A stretch of DNA of 64,000 nucleotides from Oscillospiraceae bacterium (GCA_021769865.1 JAETSB010000006.1:62001-126000), one strand, 5' to 3'. Numbered from the stretch's first letter, positions 47,905 through 56,755 are shown. Translations and numbers: made by a program. The notes: generated by a model from the sequence alone, not told the origin.

Positions 47905-48176
47905 AGGTCCTCCTTCTCCGGATAGGTCTTGTCCTTCCAGTACCACCAGTTCAGCTTCCCCGGGTCCCTTGTCTCGTGGTCCGCGTAGTACACCGCCGCC
48001 CGCCAGACGTACAGGACGCAGCGGTCCTCCTGATACCCCTTCATGGCGCATTCCCGGAGGTACAGCTCCTCCGGGTCCCGGCCCCGGAGATCCGACACCT
48101 CCCGGATGCCCAGGGCCTCCATGACAGCGGCGATGCGATCTCCCACGCCGGGGATTTCCGTCAGCGGGCTTCTCAT
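47901..48176 (-). CDS. Helix-hairpin-helix protein (Cdd1/'pathogenicity locus' family)
   Basis: A 91-residue protein: LTEIPGVGDRIAAVMEALGIREVSDLRGRDPEELYLRECAMKGYQEDRCVLYVWRAAVYYADHETRDPGKLNWWYWKD. The N-terminal helix-hairpin-helix and the conserved DRCVLYVFRCAVYYA-like segment define the Cdd1 family. Probable DNA- or RNA-binding; function unknown. Coupled by 4-base overlaps to rimO upstream and pgsA downstream. Confidence 0.9.
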   Translation of the reverse strand: MRSPLTEIPGVGDRIAAVMEALGIREVSDLRGRDPEELYLRECAMKGYQEDRCVLYVWRAAVYYADHETRDPGKLNWWYWKDKTYPEKEDL

Positions 48177-49495
48177 ACCCGCTCCCCGGTGAGCTCGCCG
48201 TCCATCGTGCCGGTGAGGCGGACCGTTACGAAGTCTCCCGGCTCCGGCTCCTCCCCCGCCGTGAACCAGATCCGGCCGTCGATCTCCGGGGACTCGGCGT
48301 AACTCCGGCCGTAGAACATCTGGGCCTGGCCGTCAAAGCCCTCGCAGAGGACCTCCCGCTCCGTCCCCAGGACGGACTCGTTGTACTCGTCGATGATATC
48401 GGACTGCACGTCCACGGCCAGCTCCGCCCGGCGGGCGGCCTCCCCGGCATCCACGTGGTCCATTTGGGCGGCCCGAGTCCCGTCCTCCGGGGAGAAGGGG
48501 AACACCCCGGCCCGCTCGATCTTCTGCTCCCGGAGGAACTCGCACAGTTCCTCGAACTCCGCCTCCCCCTCGCCGGGGAGGCCGGCAATCAGGCTGGTCC
48601 GCAGGACCAGGCCGGGGACGCGCTCCCGGAGGGTCTTGAACAGCTTCCGGATGGATTCCTTGGTATCCCGGCGGTTCATGGCCTTCAAAATGCCGTCGTT
48701 GCAGTGCTGGATGGGGATGTCCAGGTAGGGCAGGATTTTCGGCTCGGCGGCAATCGTGTCGATGAGCTCCTCCGTGATCTCGTCTGGGTAAAGATAATGG
48801 AGGCGAATCCAATGGAAATCCAATTTGCACAATTCCCGAAGCAGGGCGGCAAGCTGGTGCTCCCCATTCAAATCCGTGCCGTAGCGGGTAATGTCCTGGG
48901 CGATGACCAGCAGTTCCTTCACCCCGGCGGAGGCCAGCTCCGCCGCCTCGTCCAGCAGCTCTCCCATGGGGCGGCTGCGGTACTTGCCCCGGAGGGAGGG
49001 GATGACGCAGTAGGCACAGTGGTTGTCGCAGCCCTCGGCGATGCGGAGATAGGCGTACCAGGGGGGCGTGGAGAGGATGCGGGGGCCGCCCTGGGGGGCG
49101 GTGTGAATGTTGCCAAAATGGCAAGGGCGGAGGCCCTGCTCCATGACCTCGGACACGGCGGCGGCGATGTCGCCGTAGCTGCCGGTGCCCAGAACGCCGT
49201 CGATCTCCGGGAGCTCCTCCAGCACGTCGGCCTGATAGCGCTGGGCCATACAGCCGGTGACCAGGATCTTTTTCAGGGCCCCGGCCTGTTTCAGCTCTGC
49301 CAGGTCCAGAATGTGGCCGATGGCCTCCTCACAGGCGGAGGCCAGGAAGCCGCAGGTGTTTACCACCGCCACGTCGGCCCCGGCGGGGGCTGGGACGATT
49401 TCGTGGCCCGCTGACTGGGCCAGGGACATCATCTGCTCGCAGTTTACCTGGTTTTTGGCACAGCCAAGGGAGAGGAAATACACTTTATAAGGCAT
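48173..49495 (-). CDS. rimO: Ribosomal protein S12 methylthiotransferase RimO
   Basis: A 440-residue radical SAM methylthiotransferase: N-terminal UPF0004 domain with LSLGCAKNQVNCEQM, VNTCGFLASACEEA and VTGCMAQRY (three Cys for the auxiliary cluster), radical SAM RIAEGCDNHCAYCVIPSLRGKYRSRP (about 145-170), and a C-terminal TRAM domain. The LGCAKNxVxxE start and TPPWYAYLRIAEGC are RimO rather than MiaB features. It modifies Asp88 of S12. ATG at 49495 follows AAGGAGG. Confidence 0.95.
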   Translation of the reverse strand: MPYKVYFLSLGCAKNQVNCEQMMSLAQSAGHEIVPAPAGADVAVVNTCGFLASACEEAIGHILDLAELKQAGALKKILVTGCMAQRYQADVLEELPEIDGVLGTGSYGDIAAAVSEVMEQGLRPCHFGNIHTAPQGGPRILSTPPWYAYLRIAEGCDNHCAYCVIPSLRGKYRSRPMGELLDEAAELASAGVKELLVIAQDITRYGTDLNGEHQLAALLRELCKLDFHWIRLHYLYPDEITEELIDTIAAEPKILPYLDIPIQHCNDGILKAMNRRDTKESIRKLFKTLRERVPGLVLRTSLIAGLPGEGEAEFEELCEFLREQKIERAGVFPFSPEDGTRAAQMDHVDAGEAARRAELAVDVQSDIIDEYNESVLGTEREVLCEGFDGQAQMFYGRSYAESPEIDGRIWFTAGEEPEPGDFVTVRLTGTMDGELTGERV

Positions 49496-49553
49496 GGTTG
49501 CCTCCTTGCTTGCATCCAGTCGGAGCGACTGGGAGGAGTCTACAGCCATGAAG

Positions 49554-49708
49554 ATGGCTGGTCCATTTGCACCCCCCATTCTCTCTTTTGCGAAAAGAGA
49601 GAATGCGCCGTGCACGGTGGAAGAGAGAAAACGGGGGCGCGGAAGAGGTTCTGACTGTTTTCATACGCAAGTCTCCAGTCCGCGGCGTAGTGCAAGCGGG
49701 GGTTTTGG
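49554..49708 (+). repeat. Left arm of an inverted repeat enclosing module 3
   Basis: Shares, in inverted orientation with 50425-50616: ATGGCTGGTyCAT...GCACCCCCCATT (outer end), a CCGTGCACGG core, and a 44-base inner end starting ACGCAAGTCTCCAGTCCGCG (49665-49708) that matches the other arm at 42 of 44 positions. The arm also holds an internal hairpin around TTCTCTCTTTTGCGAAAAGAGAGAA. No transposase. Confidence 0.8.
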
Positions 49709-49782
49709 CGCTTGTCGAATGGACTTGCTCCTCTTTCCGCTGCCGCTGCCCTGGCGCTGGACTGTGGGGTCTGACCCCTTGA

Positions 49783-50031
49783 TCAGGTCATTCCCTCAGA
49801 GTCGCCCCGCCAGGCGGGGTCGTCCGTGATGCCGACTAAATAGTCCGTGGAAACATGGAAATGCTCCGCAAGTATTACCAACTTATCAATAGTAGTACTG
49901 CGTCCGCCGCTTTCCAACATGCTGATGGACTTATGTGTAAGTCCCAAAATTTCTCCCAGCTGCTGCTGGGTAAGCCCCTCTGCTTTTCGCAGTTGGTGGA
50001 CCCTATCTTTTAATAAAATTTTAGTTTTCAT
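49783..50031 (-). CDS. XRE-family regulator, module 3
   Basis: An 82-residue Cro/C1-type protein: LKDRVHQLRKAEGLTQQQLGEILGLTHKSISMLESGGRSTTIDKLVILAEHFHVSTDYLVGITDDP. ATG at 50031 behind AAGGTG. It diverges from an 81-residue protein across a 36-bp near-perfect palindrome and lies inside a pair of inverted repeats, unlike the two other XRE modules in the window. Confidence 0.92.
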   Translation of the reverse strand: MKTKILLKDRVHQLRKAEGLTQQQLGEILGLTHKSISMLESGGRSTTIDKLVILAEHFHVSTDYLVGITDDPAWRGDSEGMT

Positions 50032-50042
50032 CAAATTACACC

Positions 50043-50071
50043 TTGACATGTTCCTATAAGTGGAGTATACT
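50043..50071 (+). promoter_or_regulatory. Promoter of the module 3 small protein
   Basis: TTGACA (50043-50048), 17-base spacer, TATACT (50066-50071). Confidence 0.88.
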
Positions 50072-50085
50072 CTACCTATAGGAAC
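50050..50085. promoter_or_regulatory. 36-bp palindromic operator, module 3
   Basis: Outer arms GTTCCTATA and TATAGGAAC are perfect; inner GAGTA/TACTC also pairs. In all 16 of 18 possible base pairs match. It covers the spacer, -10 and start site. Confidence 0.75.
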
Positions 50086-50108
50086 AATTTCAATAGGGGG
50101 ATTCTATA

Positions 50109-50354
50109 ATGACAGATATTTTGAGTGCCATTAATCACGATGATCCTCTCACGCTCGGAACACTTTCCAGCCTGGAGATTCCACAATGCGAGGAGGAGCG
50201 AAAAATCGCAATTCAGCTCCGCGCCGTAGAGGAAGCGGCCGCGGAGGCGCTGAAACCCAGCATCGAAGCTCTAGCGGACAGGCAAGCGGAGGAGGCTTTT
50301 TATAAGGGAGTGCGCTTCGGCGCGCAGCTGATGGCGGAGCTGATAGCTCAGTAA
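50109..50354 (+). CDS. Small acidic hypothetical protein divergent from XRE regulator (module 3)
   Basis: An 81-residue helical, acidic protein: ILSAINHDDPLTLGTLSSLEIPQCEEERKIA start, a Glu/Ala-rich middle (VEEAAAEALKPSIEALADRQAEEAF) and a last helix AFYKGVRFGAQLMAEL. The A-F-x2-G-x-R-x-G ending recurs in the module 1 protein. Function unknown. RBS AGGGGG, very strong promoter, under a long palindrome. Confidence 0.8.
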   Translation: MTDILSAINHDDPLTLGTLSSLEIPQCEEERKIAIQLRAVEEAAAEALKPSIEALADRQAEEAFYKGVRFGAQLMAELIAQ

Positions 50355-50424
50355 TCATCAAGAAGCCAACGGAAGCGCCAGGTTAGCGGCAGCGAGGAGA
50401 GACGGACAGTCCTTACATCAACCA

Positions 50425-50616
50425 CCAAAACCCCCGTTTGCACCACGCCGCGGACTGGAGACTTGCGTAAAAACCGGAAGCACGCCTTGCGCGTCCCTTG
50501 TCTTTCGTCCCCCGCAGGGCGTTACTTCTTTTTCTCTTTTGGACCGTGCACGGCCCGTTTTCTCTTTTTCTTCTGGAAGAAAAAGAGAAAATGGGGGGTG
50601 CAATGAACCAGCCATC
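50425..50616 (-). repeat. Right arm of the inverted repeat enclosing module 3
   Basis: Inverted relative to 49554-49708. Contains the 44-base inner end (50425-50468), CCGTGCACGG (50544-50553), its own TTTTCTCTTTTTCTTC...GAAGAAAAAGAGAAAA hairpin and the outer AATGGGGGGTGCA end (50590 onward). Short frames in it are Arg/Lys-rich and do not look coding. 50617-50668 has nothing further. Confidence 0.8.
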
Positions 50617-50668
50617 GCTGGTATCCAATCCGCCCCGCCCGCAAGGGCGAGCAGGGACCCAAGAGGCC

Positions 50669-51289
50669 TCAGTCCTCTTGCACTTCCTCCCCCATCCGCC
50701 TCCAGGCGGCCTTGACCTCCCCCCAGGGGAACCCCCTGCGGAGCAAGGCGTTTGTCAATCGCCTTTTTTCTTTCTCGTCAGGAATTCTCCCCCGGAGCTT
50801 GCTCCGCAAAAAATCCTCCACCTGCCCGCCGTCGGCGGGAAGCTCCTCCAGGGCCTCGTCCCACAGCTCCCGGGGGACGCCCTTCTCATAGAGCTTCTCC
50901 CGGACCCGGGCGGGTCCGTACCCCAGCTGAGCGCAGTGCCGGACCAGGGCGGCGGCGTACTCCGCGTCGTTCAGGGCCCCGATGGCCTCCAGCCACTCGG
51001 CGGCGTAACGGGCCTCGGCCTCGCTGGCCCCCTTCTCCCGAAGCTTCCGCTCCAAGTCCCGCCGACTCATGGCCCGCTTGCCGATGAGGTCCGCCGCCGC
51101 GGCCTTGGTGTTGGAGACCCCGGCGGCCTCCTTCAGCCGCCCCAGGGCCGCCTCGTCCAGCTCGTCCCCGGAGCGGAGGCCAAAGTCCAGCAGCTCCTGT
51201 TCCGTGATTTTCAGACAGGCCCCGTCCTCCAGAAAAACCAGGATGCGGCCCTTCTTGTGCTTCGAGGCCTCGATCCGCTCTACCCGCAT
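50669..51289 (-). CDS. recX: Regulatory protein RecX
   Basis: A 206-residue all-helical protein of three RecX tandem repeats: SRRDLERKLREKGASEAEARYAAEWLEAIGALNDAEYAAALVRHCAQLGYGPARVREKLYEKGVP. RecX caps RecA filaments and inhibits RecA ATPase. It lies 2 bases after recA on the same strand, the classic recA-recX pair. Confidence 0.93.
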   Translation of the reverse strand: MRVERIEASKHKKGRILVFLEDGACLKITEQELLDFGLRSGDELDEAALGRLKEAAGVSNTKAAAADLIGKRAMSRRDLERKLREKGASEAEARYAAEWLEAIGALNDAEYAAALVRHCAQLGYGPARVREKLYEKGVPRELWDEALEELPADGGQVEDFLRSKLRGRIPDEKEKRRLTNALLRRGFPWGEVKAAWRRMGEEVQED

Positions 51290-51291
51290 GG

Positions 51292-52407
51292 TCAGTTGGA
51301 TTCGCCGGAGTCGTCGAAGTCGTCGGCGCTGACGTCCACGGCCCGGCCCGCGGCCTTGGCGGCCACCCGGGCCTGATTGCTCATGAGCTTGTCGAAGTTC
51401 TTGCGGATGTCCGCCTCCAGCTGGTCCCGGATCTCCGGGTTCTCCTGGAGGTAGCGCTTCGCCGCGTCCCGGCCCTGGCCGATGCGGGTCTCTCCCATGG
51501 AGAACCAGGAGCCCGCCTTCTGCACCAGGTCCAGCTTCACCCCCAGGTCGATGAGCTCACCCTCCCGGACGATGCCCTCGCCGTACATGATGTCGAACTC
51601 CGCCTCCCGGAAGGGGGGCGCCATCTTGTTCTTTACCACCTTGGCCCGGGTCCGGTTGCCGATGATCTCACTGCCGTTTTTGATGGCCTCGATGCGCCGC
51701 ACGTCGATACGGACGGAGGCGTAGAATTTCAGCGCCCGGCCGCCGGTGGTGACCTCGGGGTTGCCGTACATGACGCCCACCTTTTCCCGGAGCTGGTTGA
51801 TGAAAATGACGATGGTGTTGGTCTTGCCGATGGCGCCGGTGAGCTTCCGCAGAGCCTGGCTCATGAGCCGGGCGTGAAGGCCCACGTAGCTGTCGCCCAT
51901 CTCGCCCTCGATCTCCGCCCGGGGCACCAGGGCGGCCACGCTGTCCACCACGATCACGTCGATGGCCCCGGAGCGGACCAGGGCCTCGGTGATCTCCAGG
52001 GCCTGCTCGCCGGTGTCCGGCTGGGAGATCAGCATGTCCTCCACTTTCACGCCCAGAGCGTGGGCGTAGGTGGGGTCCAGGGCGTGCTCCGCGTCCACGA
52101 AGGCCACCTCGCCGCCCCGCTTCTGGGCCTCCGCCACCACGTGGAGGGCCAGGGTAGTCTTGCCGGAGGACTCCGGCCCGTAGATCTCAATGATGCGTCC
52201 CTTGGGAAGGCCGCCGATGCCCAGGGCCACGTCCAACGCCAGGGAGCCCGTGGGGATGACCTCCACGTTCAGGGCCGTCCGGTCTCCCAGGCGCATAATG
52301 GAGCCCTTGCCGTACATTTTCTCGATCTGGCTCATGGCGCTGTCAATGGCCTTTTTCTTGTCCGACGCCGGGGCCGCGGTGGGCAGGGGCGCTTTCTCTT
52401 TTGCCAT
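51292..52407 (-). CDS. recA: Recombinase RecA
   Basis: A 371-residue Rec[27 protein letters not shown], Walker [14 protein letters not shown] (P-loop), [39 protein letters not shown] (Walker B and L1), [32 protein letters not shown] (L2 region) and an acidic C-terminus [26 protein letters not shown] at about 52429-52434 on the minus strand is a candidate -10; no clear LexA/DinR box is visible upstream. Confidence 0.98.
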   Translation of the reverse strand: MAKEKAPLPTAAPASDKKKAIDSAMSQIEKMYGKGSIMRLGDRTALNVEVIPTGSLALDVALGIGGLPKGRIIEIYGPESSGKTTLALHVVAEAQKRGGEVAFVDAEHALDPTYAHALGVKVEDMLISQPDTGEQALEITEALVRSGAIDVIVVDSVAALVPRAEIEGEMGDSYVGLHARLMSQALRKLTGAIGKTNTIVIFINQLREKVGVMYGNPEVTTGGRALKFYASVRIDVRRIEAIKNGSEIIGNRTRAKVVKNKMAPPFREAEFDIMYGEGIVREGELIDLGVKLDLVQKAGSWFSMGETRIGQGRDAAKRYLQENPEIRDQLEADIRKNFDKLMSNQARVAAKAAGRAVDVSADDFDDSGESN

Positions 52408-52465
52408 GCTGATTTCCTCCCGAATTATTATATAGATAGTTTATAAAATAGTTTTTTAATTTAGA

Positions 52466-52660
52466 TTAGAACTCCTCCGGTTCCCGGGGAATGACGACCG
52501 CGGCCAAAATATAAGCCAGAATGCCGCTGCCGCCCATGGCGGAGAAGATGATCCAGGCCAGCCGCACCAGCGTGGGGTCCAGCCCGAAGTATTCGGCGAT
52601 GCCGCCGCAGACGCCGTCTACCATTTTGCCTCGATTGATTTTATAGAGTCTCTTTTCCAT
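52466..52660 (-). CDS. PspC-domain membrane protein
   Basis: A 64-residue protein consisting only of a PspC domain: RLYKINRGKMVDGVCGGIAEYFGLDPTLVRLAWIIFSAMGGSGILAYILAAVVIP. One or two membrane-spanning helices. Implicated in envelope stress in other bacteria; stand-alone short versions are common in Firmicutes. RBS AAGGAGG. Downstream of prmC by 12 bases, probably cotranscribed. Confidence 0.92.
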   Translation of the reverse strand: MEKRLYKINRGKMVDGVCGGIAEYFGLDPTLVRLAWIIFSAMGGSGILAYILAAVVIPREPEEF

Positions 52661-52672
52661 GACGATTCCTCC

Positions 52673-53539
52673 TTAAATCTCCTGGCAGAGGGTGCCCAGC
52701 ACCACTCTGGGAATTTTGTGATGGTCCTTAATGATCTGCAGATCTCCAAACCCCTGGCTGCGCATCAGCCGGAGCACCGGGTCCGCCTGGCCGATGCCTA
52801 CCTCGAAGTAGAGCCGCCCGCCGGGGGCCAGGGCCTCCTTCCACTGCTCGGTGATGGAATGGTAGAACTCCATGCCGTCCGCCCCGCCGTCCAGGGCCAT
52901 GTGGGGCTCGTAGTCCCGGACGGAGGCGTCCAGCCCGGCGATATCCCCGGTGGGGATGTAGGGCGGGTTGCTGACGATGCACTGGAATTCCCCCAGGGAC
53001 CGGGCGGGCTTCTCCCGGGCGTCCGTCTGAATGGGCATGACCCGGGCGGAGAGGCCGTTGCGCCGGATGTTCTGGCGGCAGATTTTCAGGGCGCTGTCGT
53101 CGATCTCCCCCAGCACCACCCGGGCCCGGGGGGCCTGGGTGGCGATGGCCAGGCCGATGCAGCCGCTGCCGGCGCAGAGGTCCAGCACCCGACACTCCCC
53201 CAGGGTCTGTATGTAGGCGATGGCCTGTTCGGCCAGCACCTCGGTATCCGCCCGGGGAATCAGCACGTCCTGGGAGATGTCCAGGGGCAGGCCGTAGAAC
53301 TCCCACTCGCCGATGAGATAGGCCACGGGCTCCCCGGCCATGCGCCGCTCCACCAGCCGCCGGACCTGGGTCTCCCGCTCCGGGGAGGCGTACAGGCGGC
53401 TGTCCCGGGCCAGCTCCTCCCGGCTCTTGCCGGTGCCGAAGCACACCAGCTCCCGGGCCTCCAGGGTGGACGCCTCCACGCCGCTCTCCCGGAGCTGCTG
53501 CCGGACGTCCAAATACAGGTCGTTGTAGGTAATCGCCAT
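52673..53539 (-). CDS. prmC: Peptide chain release factor N5-glutamine methyltransferase PrmC
   Basis: A 288-residue methyltransferase that modifies the GGQ Gln of release factors. N-terminal helical RF-binding domain with VAYLIGEWEFYGLPLDISQDVLIPRADTE, SAM site VLDLCAGSGCIGLAIA (about 117-131), and the catalytic NPPY in IVSNPPYIPTGDI. In this strain it is followed by PspC and preceded by the YqhQ-type gene, an order common in clostridia. Confidence 0.96.
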   Translation of the reverse strand: MAITYNDLYLDVRQQLRESGVEASTLEARELVCFGTGKSREELARDSRLYASPERETQVRRLVERRMAGEPVAYLIGEWEFYGLPLDISQDVLIPRADTEVLAEQAIAYIQTLGECRVLDLCAGSGCIGLAIATQAPRARVVLGEIDDSALKICRQNIRRNGLSARVMPIQTDAREKPARSLGEFQCIVSNPPYIPTGDIAGLDASVRDYEPHMALDGGADGMEFYHSITEQWKEALAPGGRLYFEVGIGQADPVLRLMRSQGFGDLQIIKDHHKIPRVVLGTLCQEI

Positions 53540-53554
53540 GGTATCACCTCATTT

Positions 53555-54529
53555 TCACCAGGTATCCTTCCCCTTTTCGCTGGGAAGCACCAATTCCAGG
53601 GACCGGATGGCGCACTCGATCATGCCGTCGTCGGGCTCGTTGGTGGTGAAGTTCTGCATCCACAGCCCCGGAGCCGTCAGAATCTTCGCCAGGCGGTTCT
53701 CCTGCACGTGCCGCCCCACCCAGCGGTTGAACTCGTAGGTCACCCCCACCACCAGGGGCAGCAGCAGTAAATGCACCGCCGTCCGCAGCCAGGCGTTGGT
53801 GATGGGCCAGATGCCGAAGAAGACGCTGGAGAAGAGGATGGACACCACAATGACCACGAACAGAAAGCTGGTGCCGCACCGGGGATGGTGCCGGGGCTGG
53901 ACCCGGACATTCTCCACCGTCAGCGGCAGGCCCGCCTCATAGCAAAAGATAGTCTTGTGCTCCGCCCCGTGGTACTGAAAGACCCGGTAGATATCCTTCT
54001 GCCGGGAGCAGAGGATCAGGTAGGCCATGAAGATGACCACCTTCAAAAGTCCCTCCACCAGGTTCCTTCCCCAGAGGGGGAAGCCGGGGAAAAAGTGGAG
54101 GATGCCCCCCGTCAGCAGCGTGGGCAGGACCATGAAGAGGAACACGGACATGCCCACCCCCAGCACCACCGCCAGCGCCACCACGGCGCTCTCCAGCTTT
54201 TTGCTGGAGAGGTGCTTTTCCAGCCACAGCTCCAGCTTGGACGGCTTCGCCGCCTCCTCCTCGGGGTAGAAGTCGGCGGAGTACATGAGGGCCTTGACCC
54301 CGTTGACCATGGAGTCCAGGAAGTTCACCGTTCCCCGGATCAGGGGGACGCCCAGAATGGGATAGCGGTCCTTGATGAAGCGCAGGGTCTCCACCTTTTC
54401 CACCAGCTTCCCCTCCTGGTCCCGAACCACGATGGCCTGCTTCTCCGGGCCCCGCATGAGGATGCCCTCGATGAGCGCCTGTCCGCCGATGCTGGTGCGG
54501 AAGGCGCAGGATTTGTTTTCTTCTGCCAT
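53555..54529 (-). CDS. YqhQ-like membrane protein (DUF1385)
   Basis: A 324-residue protein with about four to five helices (around 100-165 and 205-255). Signatures are SIGGQALIEGILMRGPEKQAIVVR at the N-terminus and QYHGAEHKTIFCYEAGLPLTVENVR..HPRCGTSFLFVVIVVSI, whose His and Cys residues suggest metal binding; DUF1385 is often described as putative metal-dependent enzyme. It lies 15 bases upstream of prmC. Function unknown. Confidence 0.93.
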   Translation of the reverse strand: MAEENKSCAFRTSIGGQALIEGILMRGPEKQAIVVRDQEGKLVEKVETLRFIKDRYPILGVPLIRGTVNFLDSMVNGVKALMYSADFYPEEEAAKPSKLELWLEKHLSSKKLESAVVALAVVLGVGMSVFLFMVLPTLLTGGILHFFPGFPLWGRNLVEGLLKVVIFMAYLILCSRQKDIYRVFQYHGAEHKTIFCYEAGLPLTVENVRVQPRHHPRCGTSFLFVVIVVSILFSSVFFGIWPITNAWLRTAVHLLLLPLVVGVTYEFNRWVGRHVQENRLAKILTAPGLWMQNFTTNEPDDGMIECAIRSLELVLPSEKGKDTW

Positions 54530-54600
54530 GGAGTTTCCTTTCTATGCGTTGATATAGTATAACACAGACCTGTCAAAAACACAAACGCCTGTTCTATTTT

Positions 54601-56061
54601 TTATGACCTGACCGGTAATTTGATCGTAACAACCGCCCCGCCGCCGTCGGCGTTGCCGATAGTGAAGGTCCCGCCGTGGAGGCCGATGATCTCGTCGCAC
54701 ACCGCCAGGCCGATGCCGCTGCCCCGGGCCCGGGAGGTACCCTTATAGAACTTCTGCTTGACAAAGGGCAGCTCCTCCTCCGGGATGCCGGGGCCGTAGT
54801 CCCGAACCCGGACCACCTGGACGCCCCCCTCCTGGTCGATGGAGGCGGTGATGCGCCGGCCCGCGCCGCCGTGCTTGGCGGCGTTGTCCAGCACGTTGCA
54901 GAACACCTGCTTCAGCCGCTCCGAGTCCCCCCGGATCAGGGGCAGGTCCCCGTCGCCGGGGTGGTACTCCAGGGCGATGCCGTCCTGGCGGAACAGCTCC
55001 TGATAGGTGAAAATCGCGTCCTCCAGCTCCGCCTGGAGGTCCACGTCCTCAATCTGGAGGGTGAAGCGTCCGTCCTCCATCTTGGAGAACTCCAGCAGCT
55101 CCTCCACCATGTTGGACAGGCGCCGGGACTCGTTGACGATGACCCGGATGCCCCGGCGGAGCTGCTCGGGGTCGTCGGTGAGGTCGTCCTCCAGAATGGT
55201 CTCCCCCCAGCCGTTGATGGCCGTCAGGGGAGTCCGCAGCTCGTGGGAGACGGAGGAGATGAACTCGCTTTTCATCTTCTCGTTCTGGCTGATCTTCAAC
55301 GACATGTCGTTGATGTTGTCCACCAGCTCTCCCAGCTCGTCGGAGTACTTGTTCTCAATGCGGGCGCCGTAGCTCCCGGCGGAAATGCGCTTGGCCGCCT
55401 CCGTCACCACCGCCACAGGCTCCACCACGTTGTTGATGAACAGGAGGTTGGAGAACACCACCAGCAGCATGCAGAGCAAAGCCACCAGGAAAATGGCCAG
55501 CACGACGAACATCACCTGCCGGTCCACCTCCCGGAGGGAGGTCACCAGCCGCATGACGCCCACCACCCGGCCGTTCACCATCAGGGGGCAGGACACCGCC
55601 AGGATCTCCTCCCCGGTCTCCAGGTCCCGTCCCTGGTAGGGGGTGGGGGCCGTCTTGTTCTCCCGGAGAACCTGGAGGATGTCGTCGGTGCCCGGGTAGG
55701 TTCCCGCCGTCAGGCCGGAGGTGGACACCTGGATGCGGCCGCTGGAGCCGATGAACTGGAGCTCGATCCGGTTCTTGTCCTCGAAGCTCTCGGCGGACTG
55801 GACGGCCTTCTGATAGTAGCTGGAAAAGCCGTTGTCCATGAAGTACTCGTTGAAGGAGTTGGCCAGGGCCTGGGCCCGGGTCTCCAAGCCCTTCTGCATG
55901 GTGCCATAATAGTAATTGGACACACCGGCGGAAAACAGCGTCACCACCAGCACCAGCAGGGCCCCGATGGGAAGGATGGAGTTGAAGATCCACCGCTGCC
56001 GCAGGCCCCGCAGGCGGAGGGATTTCCACCGCTGCTCCTTTTCCATCACCTGTTCTTCCAT
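54601..56061 (-). CDS. Sensor histidine kinase
   Basis: A 486-residue kinase: N-terminal TM helix (about 28-52), extracytoplasmic sensor domain (about 53-185), second TM helix (FVVLAIFLVALLCMLLVVF), HAMP domain (about 210-265), HisKA with phospho-acceptor FISSVSHELRTPLTAI (about 280) and HATPase (VFCNVLDNAAKHG, VRDYGPGIPEEELPFVKQKFYKGTSRARGSGIGLAV). PhoR/WalK-like layout. Last gene of the lipoprotein-regulator-kinase operon. Confidence 0.95.
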   Translation of the reverse strand: MEEQVMEKEQRWKSLRLRGLRQRWIFNSILPIGALLVLVVTLFSAGVSNYYYGTMQKGLETRAQALANSFNEYFMDNGFSSYYQKAVQSAESFEDKNRIELQFIGSSGRIQVSTSGLTAGTYPGTDDILQVLRENKTAPTPYQGRDLETGEEILAVSCPLMVNGRVVGVMRLVTSLREVDRQVMFVVLAIFLVALLCMLLVVFSNLLFINNVVEPVAVVTEAAKRISAGSYGARIENKYSDELGELVDNINDMSLKISQNEKMKSEFISSVSHELRTPLTAINGWGETILEDDLTDDPEQLRRGIRVIVNESRRLSNMVEELLEFSKMEDGRFTLQIEDVDLQAELEDAIFTYQELFRQDGIALEYHPGDGDLPLIRGDSERLKQVFCNVLDNAAKHGGAGRRITASIDQEGGVQVVRVRDYGPGIPEEELPFVKQKFYKGTSRARGSGIGLAVCDEIIGLHGGTFTIGNADGGGAVVTIKLPVRS

Positions 56062-56065
56062 TCCG

Positions 56066-56755
56066 TCACAGCCCCCACTTGTAGCCGTAGCCCCAGACCG
56101 TGGTGATATAGGCGGGGTTCTGGACGTTGTCCTCGATCTTCAGCCGGAGGCGGCGGATGTTCACGTCCACAATTTTCAGCTCCCCGAAGTAGTCCCGGCC
56201 CCACACCATGTCCAAAATTTCCTCCCGGGAGAGGGCCTTGCCGGGGTTCTCCATAAAGACCCGCATGATGGAGTATTCCACCTGGGTCAGCTTGATCCGC
56301 TGGCCGTTTTTCTCCAGGGTCCGGTTCCGGGTGTTCAGCAGGAAGGGGGGCTGGCTCAGCTCCCCCGTGGCCTGGGGGGGCTCCTCGCCGCCGGAGCGGC
56401 GGACCAGGGCATCCACCCGGGCGGTGAGCTCCGCCGGGGAGAAGGGCTTGGTCACGTAGTCGTCGGCTCCGGTCATGAGGCCCGTCACCTTGTCCATCTC
56501 CTGGGACCGGGCGGTGAGCATGATGATGCCGATGCGGCTGTTGGTGGCCCGGATGCGGCGGCAGACCTCGAAGCCGTCGATGCCGGGGAGCATGATGTCC
56601 AGCAGGGCCACCCGGGCGTCCGGGTTCTCCCGTAGGCGCTCCAGGGCCTCCTCGCCGCTCTCCGCCTCGATGACGTCGTAGCCGGCCCGGCGGAGATTGA
56701 TGACGATAAAGCCGCGGATGCTGGCCTCGTCCTCTAAAACCAACACTTTTTTCAT
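56066..56755 (-). CDS. OmpR/PhoB-family response regulator
   Basis: A 229-residue regulator: receiver domain (VLVLEDEASIRGFIVINLRRAGYDV, phospho-acceptor Asp in ARVALLDIMLPGIDG, conserved Lys in DDYVTKPFSPAEL) and a C-terminal winged helix (IKLTQVEYSIMRVFMENPGKALSREEILDMVWG..VDVNIRRLRLKIEDN). ATG at 56755 follows AAAGGAACGG. The kinase gene starts 4 bases after its stop. Confidence 0.96.
   Translation of the reverse strand: MKKVLVLEDEASIRGFIVINLRRAGYDVIEAESGEEALERLRENPDARVALLDIMLPGIDGFEVCRRIRATNSRIGIIMLTARSQEMDKVTGLMTGADDYVTKPFSPAELTARVDALVRRSGGEEPPQATGELSQPPFLLNTRNRTLEKNGQRIKLTQVEYSIMRVFMENPGKALSREEILDMVWGRDYFGELKIVDVNIRRLRLKIEDNVQNPAYITTVWGYGYKWGL

Noticed and set aside
50413-50628. Arg/Lys-rich frames of 65-71 codons inside the right repeat arm (and similar in the left arm)
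   Set aside because: They coincide with the inverted-repeat arms and hairpins; composition reflects the repeat, not selection for protein.
54601-56755. Assignment of the kinase/regulator pair as BceRS for the nearby Bce-type transporter
   Set aside because: The kinase has a sensor domain of about 130 residues between its two helices plus HAMP, unlike the short BceS intramembrane sensor, and the operon is led by a lipoprotein gene.
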